From positions 21,373 through 85,372 of the forward strand of contig JAATFX010000032.1 of NCBI GenBank assembly GCA_015654925.1: 64,000 nt of DNA, given 5' to 3'. The notes below the pieces were generated by a model, which worked only from the letters and a program-made list of their open reading frames with translations, ran no database searches and had not been told where the DNA came from. A program made the translations under genes and the position numbers. The DNA comes from Enterobacterales bacterium. GTDB taxonomy: Bacteria > Pseudomonadota > Gammaproteobacteria > Enterobacterales > Enterobacteriaceae. This document shows, in pieces, positions 30,466 to 39,323 of the stretch. The stretch's first letter is position 1, and the number at the start of each line of letters is the position of its first letter.

Positions 30466-30481
30466 TTAGAATCGGGTCACA
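30466..30481 (+). promoter_or_regulatory. Candidate CRP site and promoter of cyaR
   Basis: TTAGA-N6-TCACA has a perfect right CRP half-site (TCACA, 30477-30481) and a weak left half. Its centre is 41.5 bases before the predicted RNA start at 30515, exactly the class II activator position. A TATGAT -10 element lies at 30503-30508, six bases before that start. In E. coli CyaR is known to be activated by CRP-cAMP. Confidence 0.6.
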
Positions 30482-30514
30482 CAACGTTTAAGCGGCACGG
30501 CGTATGATGCGCTT

Positions 30515-30601
30515 GCTGAATCAAAACACAAAACAATGACCCAGCTTCACCAGGAACCACCTCTTTCGCCAGCTCATCCTCCCTTGAGCTGGCTTTTTAT
30601 T
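30515..30601 (+). ncRNA. cyaR: CyaR (RyeE) small regulatory RNA
   Basis: The segment is about 87 nt long, as in E. coli, and lies directly downstream of yegQ, the same genomic place. It starts GCTGAA, as does E. coli CyaR. It contains the conserved seed-loop ACCAGGAACCACCTC, which pairs with ribosome-binding sites of targets such as ompX, luxS and nadE in E. coli. It ends in a 9-bp terminator hairpin followed by TTTTTATT, with the TCCCTT loop also shared. CyaR is an Hfq-dependent repressor. The stem-forming bases differ from E. coli but pairing is kept, which supports a real RNA. Confidence 0.88.
30568..30601 (+). terminator. Rho-independent terminator of cyaR
   Basis: GCCAGCTCA (30568-30576) pairs perfectly with TGAGCTGGC (30585-30593) around an 8-base loop and is followed by TTTTTATT. 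Confidence 0.9.
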
Positions 30602-30779
30602 GGGCGCTGTTTTACCTCCCGTCACGGCCGCTTCTCCCGGCAAGTGATAAATCCCGTCTCCCCCCACGACTTTCCCATTTTGGGATATAGTATCTATGCT
30701 ATATGACCGCGAAGGCGAGGCACTATGGTAACTCGCGGGCATGCATCGCATCGTTTTATCATCCCAAGGGAAAGCATTA

Positions 30780-31691
30780 ATGGAATCAGCCATGTCAGCC
30801 AGACCCGCGTCCTTGCTTATCGTAAACGGTAAAAGCGCGGGTAATGAACAGCTTAGGCTAGCGGTAGATCAATACCGCGAATCCGGTTATCCCATCCATG
30901 TGCGCGTAACGTGGGAGCATGGCGATGCGCTGCGTTATGTCCAGGAAGCCGTCAGGCTGGAGGTGGATACCGTGATCGCCGGCGGGGGCGACGGCACCAT
31001 TAACGAAATTGCCGGCGCGCTGGCGCTGTTGCCGGCTGACCGCCGGCCCTGCCTGGGCATCCTGCCGCTGGGCACCGCCAACGATTTTGCCCTGAGCTGC
31101 GCCATCCCCGAGGAACTGGATAAAGCGCTGCTGCTGGCCATTGTGGGTAAAGCCGCCGATATTGATATCGCCCAGGTGAATAACGACCGTTATTTTATCA
31201 ATATGGCCACCGGCGGCTTTGGCACCCGCATTACGTCCGAAACGCCGGCCAAGCTGAAATCCGCCCTGGGCGGCGCGTCCTATTTTATTCACGGCTTATT
31301 GCGCATGGATACCCTGAAAGCCGACAGTTGCGAAATTCATGGACCTGATTTTAATTGGGCGGGCGACGCGCTGGTGATAGGGATCGGCAATGGCCGCCAG
31401 GCCGGGGGCGGCCAGGCGCTGTGTCCGGACGCGTTGATTAACGACGGCCTGCTGCAACTGCGTATTTTTGCGTCAGAGGCATTATTGCCGATATTGCTTA
31501 ATAGCCTGACCAGCGATGAGCAAAATCCCCATGTGGTATCCGCATCCCTGCCCTGGCTGGAAATTGTCTCGCCCCATGAAGTCACATTTAACCTGGACGG
31601 CGAGCCGCTGAGAGGCAAAAAATTCCTGATTAAAGTATTACCCGCGGCGCTGGCCTGCCGGTTGCCGCCCATTTGTCCGTTGCTGGGCTAA
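30780..31691 (+). CDS. yegS: Lipid kinase YegS
   Basis: A diacylglycerol-kinase-like protein of about 303 residues; E. coli YegS is a phosphatidylglycerol kinase in vitro. The nucleotide-binding GGGDGTINE motif and the [11 protein letters not shown] block are intact, and the C-terminus [12 protein letters not shown] matches the family. AAGGGA at about 30768-30773 favours the ATG at 30780; the ATG at 30792 ([14 protein letters not shown]) aligns best with the E. coli start. The gene converges on fbaB. Confidence 0.93.
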   Translation: MESAMSARPASLLIVNGKSAGNEQLRLAVDQYRESGYPIHVRVTWEHGDALRYVQEAVRLEVDTVIAGGGDGTINEIAGALALLPADRRPCLGILPLGTANDFALSCAIPEELDKALLLAIVGKAADIDIAQVNNDRYFINMATGGFGTRITSETPAKLKSALGGASYFIHGLLRMDTLKADSCEIHGPDFNWAGDALVIGIGNGRQAGGGQALCPDALINDGLLQLRIFASEALLPILLNSLTSDEQNPHVVSASLPWLEIVSPHEVTFNLDGEPLRGKKFLIKVLPAALACRLPPICPLLG

Positions 31692-31693
31692 GA

Positions 31694-31711
31694 CGGTGGC
31701 CGCGGCCACCG
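31694..31711. terminator. 18-bp perfect palindrome between convergent yegS and fbaB
   Basis: CGGTGGCCGCGGCCACCG is a perfect inverted repeat lying 3 bases after the yegS stop and 12 before the end of fbaB. It has no clear T-run on either side. As RNA it would form a tight GC hairpin usable by both transcripts. Confidence 0.5.
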
Positions 31712-31723
31712 GGGGAAGCGCCG

Positions 31724-32776
31724 TCAGGCGATAGTGATGCTTTTATCCAGATAGACATCCTGCACGGCGTTAATCAGCGCGACGCCGTCTTTCATCGAAC
31801 GTTTAAACGCCTTGCGCCCCATGATCATACCCATGCCGCCGGCCCGCTTATTGATCACCGCCGTGCGTATGGATTCGGCCAGATCCGTGGCGCCAACCGA
31901 CGCGCCGCCTGAATTAATCAATCCGGCTCGTCCCATATAGCAGTTGGCCAACTGATAACGCACCAGATCGATGGGGTTGTCGGAAGTCAAGGTGCTATAA
32001 ACCCGCTCATCGGTATAACCAAAATTAATCGCCTGGTATCCGCCATTATTTTCGGCCATTTTCTGCTTGACGATATCGGCGCCAATGGTGGCGGCAAGAT
32101 GATTGGCCTGGCCGGTCAAATCGGCGCTGGAGTGATAGTCCACCCCGTCTTTCTTAAAAGCCGGATTACGCAAATAGGCCCACAGCACCGTCACCAGGCC
32201 TAACTCATGGGCACGGGCAAAAGCCGCGGAGACCTCTTCGATTTGGCGGCGGGACTGCTCCGAACCAAAATAAATGGTGGCCCCGATAGCCACCGCCCCC
32301 AGGCCAAAGGCCTGGTCAACGCTGGCGTACAGCGTTTGGTCGTACTGGGTCGGGTAGCTCAGGGTTTCGTTATGGTTGATTTTCACCAAAAACGGAATAC
32401 GGTGCGCATAACGCCGGGCTACCGCCGCCAGAACGCCATAGGTGGAGGCGACGCAATTACAGCCGGCTTCCAGCGCCAGTTCGACGATATTCTTCGGATC
32501 AAAATACTGCGGATTAGCGGCAAACGACGCCCCGGCCGAATGCTCTACCCCCTGATCCACCGGCAGGATGGACAGATAACCGGTGCCGCCCAGGCGGCCG
32601 GTATTGAACAACGTTTGCATATTGCGCAGCACTACCGGCGAGCGGGCATTGTCGATCATTACCCGATCAACATAATCACTGCCCGGCAGGCAGAGGTGTT
32701 CGGCGGGGATGGTGGTACAGCGGTGTTCCAGCAGGGCAGTTGCGTCTTTACCCAGCAAGGATGTTATATCGGTCAT
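31724..32776 (-). CDS. fbaB: Class I fructose-bisphosphate aldolase FbaB
   Basis: A 350-residue Schiff-base aldolase of the archaeal-type DhnA family. It cleaves fructose 1,6-bisphosphate to dihydroxyacetone phosphate and glyceraldehyde 3-phosphate and is used mainly in gluconeogenesis. The N-terminus [20 protein letters not shown] and the blocks [20 protein letters not shown] and [11 protein letters not shown] match E. coli FbaB. A strong AAAGGAGGC precedes the ATG. It is a single-gene unit converging on yegS. Confidence 0.96.
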   Translation of the reverse strand: MTDITSLLGKDATALLEHRCTTIPAEHLCLPGSDYVDRVMIDNARSPVVLRNMQTLFNTGRLGGTGYLSILPVDQGVEHSAGASFAANPQYFDPKNIVELALEAGCNCVASTYGVLAAVARRYAHRIPFLVKINHNETLSYPTQYDQTLYASVDQAFGLGAVAIGATIYFGSEQSRRQIEEVSAAFARAHELGLVTVLWAYLRNPAFKKDGVDYHSSADLTGQANHLAATIGADIVKQKMAENNGGYQAINFGYTDERVYSTLTSDNPIDLVRYQLANCYMGRAGLINSGGASVGATDLAESIRTAVINKRAGGMGMIMGRKAFKRSMKDGVALINAVQDVYLDKSITIA

Positions 32777-33078
32777 GCAAGCCTCCTTTAATCGATACCA
32801 AGGTGCGGCATAAAACTGTCGACCAGAAATAACAGGGTATTATCCCGGCGCGGGAAATTCCCCTATTAAGCAGTCAAATCCTAGTTCCGAATACCGGCTC
32901 CCGCCATTAATACGCCGATATTTTTCATATCTGCCTGACGGTGGCCGCAGGGAATGCCTTTGTACCGCAGGGGATTTGATCTTCCGCACATTAATGACAA
33001 TGAGTGAGGGGTCAAACAAGAATTTGTATAACAACTTAGGGTAATCTATATGTCATGTAGCTGGTTCAGGAAGTCATA
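32777..33078. other. Intergenic region between fbaB and an unknown gene
   Basis: About 300 bases between divergent genes. It holds the fbaB ribosome-binding site at its left edge and AT-rich stretches near 33010-33055 that could be the promoter of the right-hand gene. No further gene or strong repeat is visible. Confidence 0.5.
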
Positions 33079-33993
33079 ATGCAAGCATTTTCACCCGCCC
33101 TACCCGCACCGCAAACGCTTTATTACAGCGCCGGAGAAACACATCCCCTGGCAACGCTGGAAGAAAAAAATCTCTGCGGCATGGTGGAGGACATGAAGGT
33201 CACCCACAGCGATAAGGAACACTACATCACCGGCTGGATGGACAGCCATAGCGTGGTGGTGATTCATAACTACCATGAAAAACGCGGCACCTCCAACGGC
33301 TTCGTACTGACCAAAGAGAATCAGTATCGCCTGAGCGTCCAGTCGATCAATTTCCGCATTCCAAAATTTATCCTCTGGCTGTCTTTTCGCCGCAAACCGC
33401 GCACCATGACTCTGATCACCTATAACACGCTGGGCGAACTGGTAAGCCCGCTGATTCAATACCGCAATATGACCGATAAACCGGTTCAACGTCAGTTGGA
33501 GCAGGACTGGCAGGATTTAAATAACTATATCGGCATGGCCTGCTGGCAATTGGAAAACGACAGCCCGCTCTGGCACCAAATACAGCAGGCGCTGACTCCC
33601 GCCGCGTTGGCCGAGTGGGTCGACTCCCCGCTGTTTAGCAACAAACGCCTGCAAAAAGATGGCGAGTTCGAAGGGTTCTGGTCCGGCAACGTGTTTATCG
33701 GCCGTTGCCTTAGCCCCATCCCGGCGCTGCAATTATTATGGCGCGACGAGGATAACCAGATGCAGCCTGGATATATCTATACGGCGGTGCCTGAAAAACA
33801 GGGCGGCGCCCCGCAGGCCTCGCTGCGTATCCGCCCGCACCGCGGCGAAACCAGCTATTTGCTTAATGCCTTTGACGCGCAGCATTTGCATAACGCCCTT
33901 TCGCTGCTCAGCTTTGGCCAGGGCGTATTAACCGGCATGTCACCACCACTCGTGGAAATGATGGACCGGCCCGATACCCTGGCCAACCTGTAG
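33079..33993 (+). CDS. Hypothetical protein, 304 residues
   Basis: I do not recognise a family. The product has no signal peptide. It has alternating charged and aromatic segments (e.g. HYITGWMDSHSVVVIHNYHEKRG) and a basic-hydrophobic patch FILWLSFRRKPRT at about residue 95, which could touch a membrane but is short. The C-terminal half has tryptophan-rich strands (EGFWSGNVFIGRC). A moderately good GGAAG ribosome-binding region precedes the ATG. Its last 54 bases overlap the convergent end of thiD on the opposite strand. Base composition is like the backbone, so it is probably a long-resident gene. Confidence 0.75.
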   Translation: MQAFSPALPAPQTLYYSAGETHPLATLEEKNLCGMVEDMKVTHSDKEHYITGWMDSHSVVVIHNYHEKRGTSNGFVLTKENQYRLSVQSINFRIPKFILWLSFRRKPRTMTLITYNTLGELVSPLIQYRNMTDKPVQRQLEQDWQDLNNYIGMACWQLENDSPLWHQIQQALTPAALAEWVDSPLFSNKRLQKDGEFEGFWSGNVFIGRCLSPIPALQLLWRDEDNQMQPGYIYTAVPEKQGGAPQASLRIRPHRGETSYLLNAFDAQHLHNALSLLSFGQGVLTGMSPPLVEMMDRPDTLANL

Positions 33994-34743
33994 GTCGTCG
34001 GCATGAATCAGCGCTTGCTGTAGCCAGTCTTTAGCCGCGCGCAGCGTTTGCGGCCAATCGTCATGCAGCGGCCGCAGCGCCGCCAGCGCGGCGGAGAGGG
34101 TACATCCCGTGCCGTGGGTATGCCGGGTATCGACCCGCACGGCGTCGAAACGCTGTTCATCCGTGGCGCTAATCAGCCAGTCCGGACTGGACTGGCTGCC
34201 CAAATGGCCACCCTTCATCACCACCGCCTGGCAGCCATACTCCAGCAGCGCTCGTCCCTGCTCGCGCATCTCCCGCTCGCTGGCGGCGGGCCGGCACCCC
34301 AGCAACGCCGCCGCCTCGGGCAAGTTGGGGGTGATAATGGACGCCAGGGGCAGCAGCAGGTCGCGCACCGCGCCCACCGCGTCGGGCAGCAGCAGGAAAT
34401 CGCCGCTTTTCGCCACCATCACCGTATCAAGCACCACATACGCAATGGGATATTGCCGCAGTTTTTCCGCCACTACCCGCACGATATCCGCCTGCCCCAG
34501 CATGCCGATCTTGGCGCTGTCGATACGCACGTCGCTGAGCACCGAATCCAGCTGTTGGCCCACGAATTCCGGAGTGATGGGGTAAATCGCCTGCACGCCG
34601 CGGGTATTTTGCGCTACCAGGGCGGTGATTACCGTAGTGCCGTACGCCCCGAGCGCCGAGAAGGTTTTCAAGTCCGCCTGAATGCCCGCCCCGCCGCTGG
34701 GATCGGTGCCGGCAATAGTCAGCAGATTATTGCCGCGCCTCAT
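33940..34743 (-). CDS. thiD: Hydroxymethylpyrimidine (phosphate) kinase ThiD
   Basis: A 267-residue ribokinase-like enzyme that phosphorylates HMP and HMP-P to HMP-PP in thiamine synthesis. I place the start at 34743 ([24 protein letters not shown]), where ATGA overlaps the thiM stop; the longer frame to 34980 runs inside thi[14 protein letters not shown] and the anion-hole motif [11 protein letters not shown] are present. Its 3' end (VHHFHEWW) overlaps the unknown gene on the other strand by 54 bases. Confidence 0.95.
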   Translation of the reverse strand: MRRGNNLLTIAGTDPSGGAGIQADLKTFSALGAYGTTVITALVAQNTRGVQAIYPITPEFVGQQLDSVLSDVRIDSAKIGMLGQADIVRVVAEKLRQYPIAYVVLDTVMVAKSGDFLLLPDAVGAVRDLLLPLASIITPNLPEAAALLGCRPAASEREMREQGRALLEYGCQAVVMKGGHLGSQSSPDWLISATDEQRFDAVRVDTRHTHGTGCTLSAALAALRPLHDDWPQTLRAAKDWLQQALIHADDLQVGQGIGPVHHFHEWW

Positions 34744-35534
34744 AGCAAATCCTCCCCTTGCAGCACGTAAAGCCGGTCGAGCAAACCCGCCGCGAAGCTC
34801 CCCGGCCCCGCCGACCGGGCCGCGGTTAAACGCCCGGCCCGGGCCATGACCCGGCACGCGGCGGCCACGTGCTGCAGCCGATCCCCAGGCAGGGCGCAAA
34901 AGGCCGCCACCACCGCCGATAACGCGCAGCCCGTACCGGTCACCCGCGTCATCAGCGGGTCGCCGTCGCTCACGGACCATATTTGCTCGCCGTCGGTAAT
35001 AAAGTCCACCCGGCCGGTAACGGCCACCAGCGTGCCGTAATCATGGGCCAGACGCCGGGCGGCCGGCAGAGCACGGCGCGAATCATCGGCGCTATCCACG
35101 CCCCGCCCCAGGGCTTGCTCCCCGGCCAGCGCCAGGGTTTCCGACGCATTGGCGCGGATGGCTGCGGGATGCAAAGACAAAATGTCCCGGGCGAAACCAG
35201 TACGGTAGGTCAACGCCCCCACCGCCACCGGATCAAGCACCCAGGGGGTACCCGCCTGATTGGCCCCGTGAATAGCGGCCAGCATGGCCTCGGCGCGCTG
35301 ATGGGTCAGTGTGCCGATATTGATAAGCACGGCATTGGCCATGGCGCTGAACTGTGCCGCTTCCTGCGGCTCAATCACCATGGCCGGCGCGGCGCCCAGG
35401 GCCAGAAGGGTATTGGCGGTGAATGCCTGGACCACATCATTGGTCAGGCAATGAACCAGCGGCGCATGCTGGCGCAGCAGGTTAAGGGATGTCGCCGCGG
35501 CCAGGCCGGGTAATTCAGCAGGTTGAACGGTCAT
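34740..35534 (-). CDS. thiM: Hydroxyethylthiazole kinase ThiM
   Basis: A 264-residue ribokinase-like kinase that salvages 4-methyl-5-(2-hydroxyethyl)thiazole. I start at 35534 ([10 protein letters not shown]), preceded by GGGAG; the frame continues a few codons upstream to 35561. The motifs [33 protein letters not shown] and [10 protein letters not shown] are the family signatures. It heads a thiM-thiD operon and is preceded by a TPP riboswitch that should turn it off when thiamine is abundant. Confidence 0.95.
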   Translation of the reverse strand: MTVQPAELPGLAAATSLNLLRQHAPLVHCLTNDVVQAFTANTLLALGAAPAMVIEPQEAAQFSAMANAVLINIGTLTHQRAEAMLAAIHGANQAGTPWVLDPVAVGALTYRTGFARDILSLHPAAIRANASETLALAGEQALGRGVDSADDSRRALPAARRLAHDYGTLVAVTGRVDFITDGEQIWSVSDGDPLMTRVTGTGCALSAVVAAFCALPGDRLQHVAAACRVMARAGRLTAARSAGPGSFAAGLLDRLYVLQGEDLL

Positions 35535-35585
35535 ATCGCTCCCAGCCGGCGCTCGGAGCACGGACCCGGTAGGACGAGAGACCGT

Positions 35586-35668
35586 GACTTCCCTACGCTG
35601 GCATAATCCAGATCAGGTAATACGGGTCAAATCTCAGTCCGGCGCAATACGTCGGACACCCCGAGTCA
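35586..35668 (-). promoter_or_regulatory. TPP riboswitch (THI element) upstream of thiM
   Basis: Read on the minus strand the segment has the conserved THI-box order: CTCGGGGTG at the 5' arm, CTGAGA in the pyrimidine-sensor helix, ACCC, then ACCTGATCTGGATTATGCC and GCGTAGGGAAG closing the structure. It ends about 50 bases before the thiM ATG. In E. coli the thiM riboswitch masks the ribosome-binding site when TPP is bound; the same translational mode is likely here. Confidence 0.95.
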
Positions 35669-35720
35669 TGTAGGCCGATTATCAGGTCAGTCATGGAAAA
35701 GATCAATGCCCGTAACGTGT

Positions 35721-36044
35721 TTATGGCTCGTACGGCATAATGAGCATGCGCCCAACGCAGCTATCGCCCGCGCTGGCGTCCGCGGTGACCAGGAACCAGG
35801 CTGGCTGGTCCCGCATCCGGCCCTGCCTGGCAAAACCAGCCTGGGCCAGCGCCGCCAGTCGCCCGGCCAGCCAACCGTCCCGGGTCGCCGCCGCCGGCAT
35901 GGCTATGCGCCAGGCGGGTTCGCCCACGCAAATAATCGGTTTATCGTTTATTATATTTTCTATAACTTTTCCCGGCATACCTTTGGCGGAAAAGGCAGAT
36001 AATGAGACAAATAATAATAAGCAATATATCATACATCTAAACAT
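35721..36044 (-). CDS. Small predicted secreted protein, 107 residues
   Basis: The product starts with a good signal peptide (MFRCMIYCLLLFVSLSAFSAKG) and has a mature part of about 85 residues with two cysteines (CVGEPAW and DSCVGRM) that could form one disulfide in the periplasm. No family is recognised. An alternative start is the ATG at 36032. It could be a decayed relic or a genuine small periplasmic protein; the signal peptide is the main support. Confidence 0.5.
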   Translation of the reverse strand: MFRCMIYCLLLFVSLSAFSAKGMPGKVIENIINDKPIICVGEPAWRIAMPAAATRDGWLAGRLAALAQAGFARQGRMRDQPAWFLVTADASAGDSCVGRMLIMPYEP

Positions 36045-36245
36045 ATTTTCTGGTAAAAAATGTCAATTAACCTATTCACAATGATAACAGCAATTTTACT
36101 GTCTTAAGCAAACCCACCTTAAACCATAATCAAGTAATCATGGATACAACAGGAGCTATTTTTTAATTCCGCGGACAAACCGATAGTCATTCATCACCAT
36201 AATGGCGGTAATTTAAAACGACAATCTATTATTATAAACGAAAGG

Positions 36246-36977
36246 TTAACCAAACAATTTGAGTTCCATGGCGCGGCTGATGGCATGCTTAGCATTCGTA
36301 ACATCAAGCTTCTCGATGATATTCCTAATATGAAATTTCACCGTCCCTTCGCGGATGGCCAAAATAGTCGCCACTTCGCCATAAGTCTTACCGACGCTGG
36401 CCCAGAATAATACCTCTTTTTCACGCGGCGACAGCATCGGAATGTGTGGGGCATCACCGTGCATCGAGGATGCAGGGAGACGGGCATTCAGGAAATTCAT
36501 CACTTTTTCATGAGTGGTTATCAACAGCATCTGGCACTTTTCCCGGTGTTGTTCGATGATGCGATAGAAATCGGCATTTCCATAGAGATTACTGATGCTC
36601 AGCGTCGCCAGGTTGTTATCGCCATCATGGAGGGTAAAGGTATAGCCGCTGTCGAGGCGGTAATATTTCGATAACCTGAAAAAACTGTGCTGCCGAATTA
36701 TGGCCGGATTATCCGGCCATAAAAATGGCGAAAATTTGCGGCAAGCTATAAGCATCACCGGATCGATTTTTTGATAACCGTAACTCCGATATTGATTCAG
36801 CCAGCCGGTTGGATAGTCGGATATAATTGAAACAGGGAAATTGTCTGTCTTATTCATCATAAAGTAAGCAAAACAAAACGAGTTAGTGTTCCTGAATATT
36901 TGGATAAGGTAAAGCTTAATTTCTCTTTTCATCGTTTGGATAAAAAAGTCTTGATTATCTTCTAAGAATTTTTCCAT
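36246..36977 (-). CDS. LuxR-family quorum-sensing-type regulator without an adjacent synthase
   Basis: A 243-residue regulator. The N-terminal autoinducer-binding domain shows the conserved acyl-homoserine-lactone pocket pattern: W and Y in WLNQYRSYGY, the Asp-Pro pair in KIDPVM, and a later W in FLWPD. The C-terminal GerE-type HTH (about residues 180-225) reads LSPREKEVLFWASVGKTYGEVATIL with TVKFHIRNIIEKL. No luxI-type gene lies beside it or elsewhere in this window, so it is a LuxR 'solo' or its synthase is elsewhere. The gene and its flanks are more AT-rich than the neighbours, as is common for these regulators in enterics. Confidence 0.88.
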   Translation of the reverse strand: MEKFLEDNQDFFIQTMKREIKLYLIQIFRNTNSFCFAYFMMNKTDNFPVSIISDYPTGWLNQYRSYGYQKIDPVMLIACRKFSPFLWPDNPAIIRQHSFFRLSKYYRLDSGYTFTLHDGDNNLATLSISNLYGNADFYRIIEQHREKCQMLLITTHEKVMNFLNARLPASSMHGDAPHIPMLSPREKEVLFWASVGKTYGEVATILAIREGTVKFHIRNIIEKLDVTNAKHAISRAMELKLFG

Positions 36978-37372
36978 AACATATGCCTGCCATATTAACT
37001 AACACTCATCATTTATTATCCATGCCTGGTAATAAAGAACGGCGCTGATTTTAATTTCCTGGTGAATTTCGGATAATATAAGAGGCAAGCTGTTGATGCA
37101 ACCACTAACAGGTCTATCAATCGCCTTATGCCATGGCATTGGCCGATAGCCTGACCCGCAGGCGACGGCGATGTAGCCGGCCCCGCGACGGCGCAGGTTG
37201 CGTATAGCCATTGTTGCCGTCGCGGTTAAAGGGGCCGTCAACCGGAACGATTATCACAAATGATAAATTAACAAATCCATTATGAATTAGTGAGTATATA
37301 ATTATCAATCAAGCAATTGGCATTGCCAGCCATATAAATCCAGCCCTATAAATAGAGTAAGCAAGGTGTCAG
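36978..37372. other. Intergenic region between luxR-type gene and GNAT gene
   Basis: About 395 bases. The outer parts are AT-rich and probably hold the two divergent promoters. The centre (about 37100-37240) is GC-rich and in minus-strand reading gives a short stretch resembling decayed coding DNA (LRRRGAGYIAVACGSG). No intact gene, repeat or perfect palindrome is visible. Confidence 0.45.
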
Positions 37373-37822
37373 ATGCAAAAAGAGGCGATTATTATCAGGG
37401 ATTACCAGGAGGCGGATCGCCCCTTTTTACGCACCCTTTATCTGGCGGCGCGTAAGGAGGGGTGGCGCTGGCTGGATAGCCGGCAGTGGCGGCTGGAGGA
37501 TTTCGACGGCGCCATTCTTGACGAAAAAGTCCTGGTCGCCGAGATGGAAGGCCATATCGCCGGATTTGCTTCCCTGTGGCTACCGGACAGTTTTCTGCAT
37601 AATTTATTTGTCTCCCCCGGCAAGCAGCGGCAAGGCGTCGCCTCCGCGCTGCTTGCGGCATGTTATCCCTTATGCCGCGGCACCATGGCGCTGAAGTGCC
37701 TGACCGAAAACCACGACGCGCAGCAATTTTATCTGCACCATGGCTGGAAAATCATTTCTTCGGGCATGGGCGAACACGGGAAATATTATCTGATGCATTG
37801 GGTGAACCGGCCGGCAAAATAA
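37373..37822 (+). CDS. GNAT-family N-acetyltransferase
   Basis: A 149-residue single-domain acetyltransferase that would transfer the acetyl group of acetyl-CoA to an amine on a small molecule or protein. The acetyl-CoA pyrophosphate-binding motif is visible as SPGKQRQGVASALL (Q/R-x-x-G-x-A pattern), preceded by the beta-4 strand HNLFVS, and the C-terminal FYLHHGWKIISS is the usual motif B end. AAGGTGT precedes the ATG. The substrate is not predictable from the context. Confidence 0.88.
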   Translation: MQKEAIIIRDYQEADRPFLRTLYLAARKEGWRWLDSRQWRLEDFDGAILDEKVLVAEMEGHIAGFASLWLPDSFLHNLFVSPGKQRQGVASALLAACYPLCRGTMALKCLTENHDAQQFYLHHGWKIISSGMGEHGKYYLMHWVNRPAK

Positions 37823-37927
37823 CCACAGGGGCCGGCGTCAACCGGCCCGGGTCAACTGGTGTTGTTAGCGCCGATTTGCTAATCTCGCACCAAGATGCAA
37901 ATCCCCTTAGCCAAAGGAATTTTGAGT

Positions 37928-38803
37928 ATGAGCGATTCGTCTGATTACGCGCCACCGAAGGTTTGGACCTGGAACAAGAACAGCGGCGGCCGCTTTGCGA
38001 ACATCAACCGTCCGATCTCGGGACCAACCCACGATAAGGAGCTGCCGGTCGGCCGCCATCCTTTACAGCTCTATTCGCTGGCGACGCCGAACGGCGTAAA
38101 AGTCACGGTGATGCTTGAGGAATTGTTGGCGCTGGGGCGCGGCGGCGCGGAGTACGACGCCTGGTTGATCAAGATTGGCGATGGCGACCAGTTCGGCAGC
38201 GGCTTCGTAGCGGTAAACCCGAACTCCAAAATTCCCGCGCTGGTGGATCGCAGCGGTCCGCAGCCAATCCGGGTCTTCGAGTCCGGCTCGATTCTGCTAT
38301 ACCTTGCCGAAAAATTCGGGGCCTTTTTGCCCACTGACATCAGCGCGCGCACCGAATGCCTGTCCTGGCTGTTCTGGCAGATGGGGAGCGCGCCTTATGT
38401 CGGCGGCGGTTTCGGCCACTTCTATGCCTACGCCGCGACCAAGATCGAATATGCCATCGATCGGTTCGCGCTGGAAACCAAACGCCAGCTCGACGTGCTC
38501 GACAAAAGGCTGGCGGATAACGAATACGTGGCGGGAAGTGAATACACCATCGCCGATATGGCCATCTGGCCATGGTACGGCGGTTTGGTGCAGGGCGCGA
38601 TTTACGAGGCGGCCGAGTTTCTGTCCGTGCAGGACTATAAGCACGTGCAGCGCTGGGCCGATGCGATCGGCAAACGCCCGGCGGTAGTGCGCGGACGCAT
38701 GGTCAACCGTACGTTTGGCGACCCGGCGAGCCAGCTTCACGAACGCCATGATGCCGCCGATTTCGACACCAAGACGCAGGACAAACTGGCCGCTCAAAAA
38801 TAG
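37928..38803 (+). CDS. yghU: Glutathione S-transferase-like disulfide-bond oxidoreductase YghU
   Basis: A 291-residue nu-class glutathione transferase; E. coli YghU reduces disulfides and organic hydroperoxides using two bound glutathiones. I begin at 37928 (MSDSSDYAPPKVWTW) after AAAGGAA; the frame itself opens at 37895. The N-terminal extension GGRFANINRPISGPTHDKELPVG is diagnostic for YghU. A thioredoxin-like domain (LYSLATPNGVKVTVMLEEL) and an all-helical C-terminal domain follow. It lies beside a truncated TetR gene on the other strand, which may once have controlled it or the tautomerase. Confidence 0.93.
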   Translation: MSDSSDYAPPKVWTWNKNSGGRFANINRPISGPTHDKELPVGRHPLQLYSLATPNGVKVTVMLEELLALGRGGAEYDAWLIKIGDGDQFGSGFVAVNPNSKIPALVDRSGPQPIRVFESGSILLYLAEKFGAFLPTDISARTECLSWLFWQMGSAPYVGGGFGHFYAYAATKIEYAIDRFALETKRQLDVLDKRLADNEYVAGSEYTIADMAIWPWYGGLVQGAIYEAAEFLSVQDYKHVQRWADAIGKRPAVVRGRMVNRTFGDPASQLHERHDAADFDTKTQDKLAAQK

Positions 38804-38814
38804 CGGCCCGGTGG

Positions 38815-39309
38815 TCAATCGTCCGCCAGCAGGCGACGCCTGGCGCTTGCCATGATTTCGCCTGAAAGGACATGCCCTTTCGTAGCCCGGGCGAGCACCA
38901 GCGAGCCGACCATGGTGGGGATTTCACCCAGCGCGGCTTCCCGGGCGGCGGCGCCATCGGCATCAGGTTGTTCGTCGGCCAGTAGCGCGATCAGCTGTTC
39001 GAGTCCCTGCAAAAACGCCAACCGCACGGGCTTGTCTTCGGCTTCACGAGCGACGTCGACTGCCAGTGCGGCAACCGGGCACCCCGAGCCCATCGACGCA
39101 AGATTTTGCGGCGCAAGATACCCGTTGATCAGACCGGCGCGCGCCGAGGCGCGATCTTGTGTCACGGCCATCCGCTTATGCCGGCGTCCGACCGATTCCT
39201 GGAATGCATGGGCGCAAGCAATAGCGGCCAGTTCATCCTTCGACGCGAAGTGTGCACAGAACCCGCCATGGGTCAAACCGGCCGCGCTGACCGCAACGCT
39301 TTCAACCTA
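38815..39309 (-). pseudogene. TetR-family regulator lacking its N-terminal DNA-binding half
   Basis: The surviving 160 or so codons start at GLTHGGFCAHFASKDEL, the recognition helix end of a TetR HTH, and continue through the ligand-binding domain (SGCPVAALAVDVAREAED and the C-terminal SARRRLL). Upstream in frame are only seven plausible codons, then a TAG at 39307-39309, directly against the ribosome-binding site of the tautomerase gene. A normal TetR protein has about 35-45 further residues with helices 1 and 2. The first possible start is a TTG at 39276. DNA binding should be lost, so I treat it as a pseudogene made by a deletion at its 5' end. Confidence 0.8.
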
Positions 39310-39323
39310 CAAGGAGAGATCCC

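Noticed and set aside
37120..37240. Minus-strand stretch LRRRGAGYIAVACGSG that resembles the C-terminus of a thiolase
   Set aside because: Only about 25 residues look similar, without the GHP or CxG thiolase context; too short to call a gene remnant.
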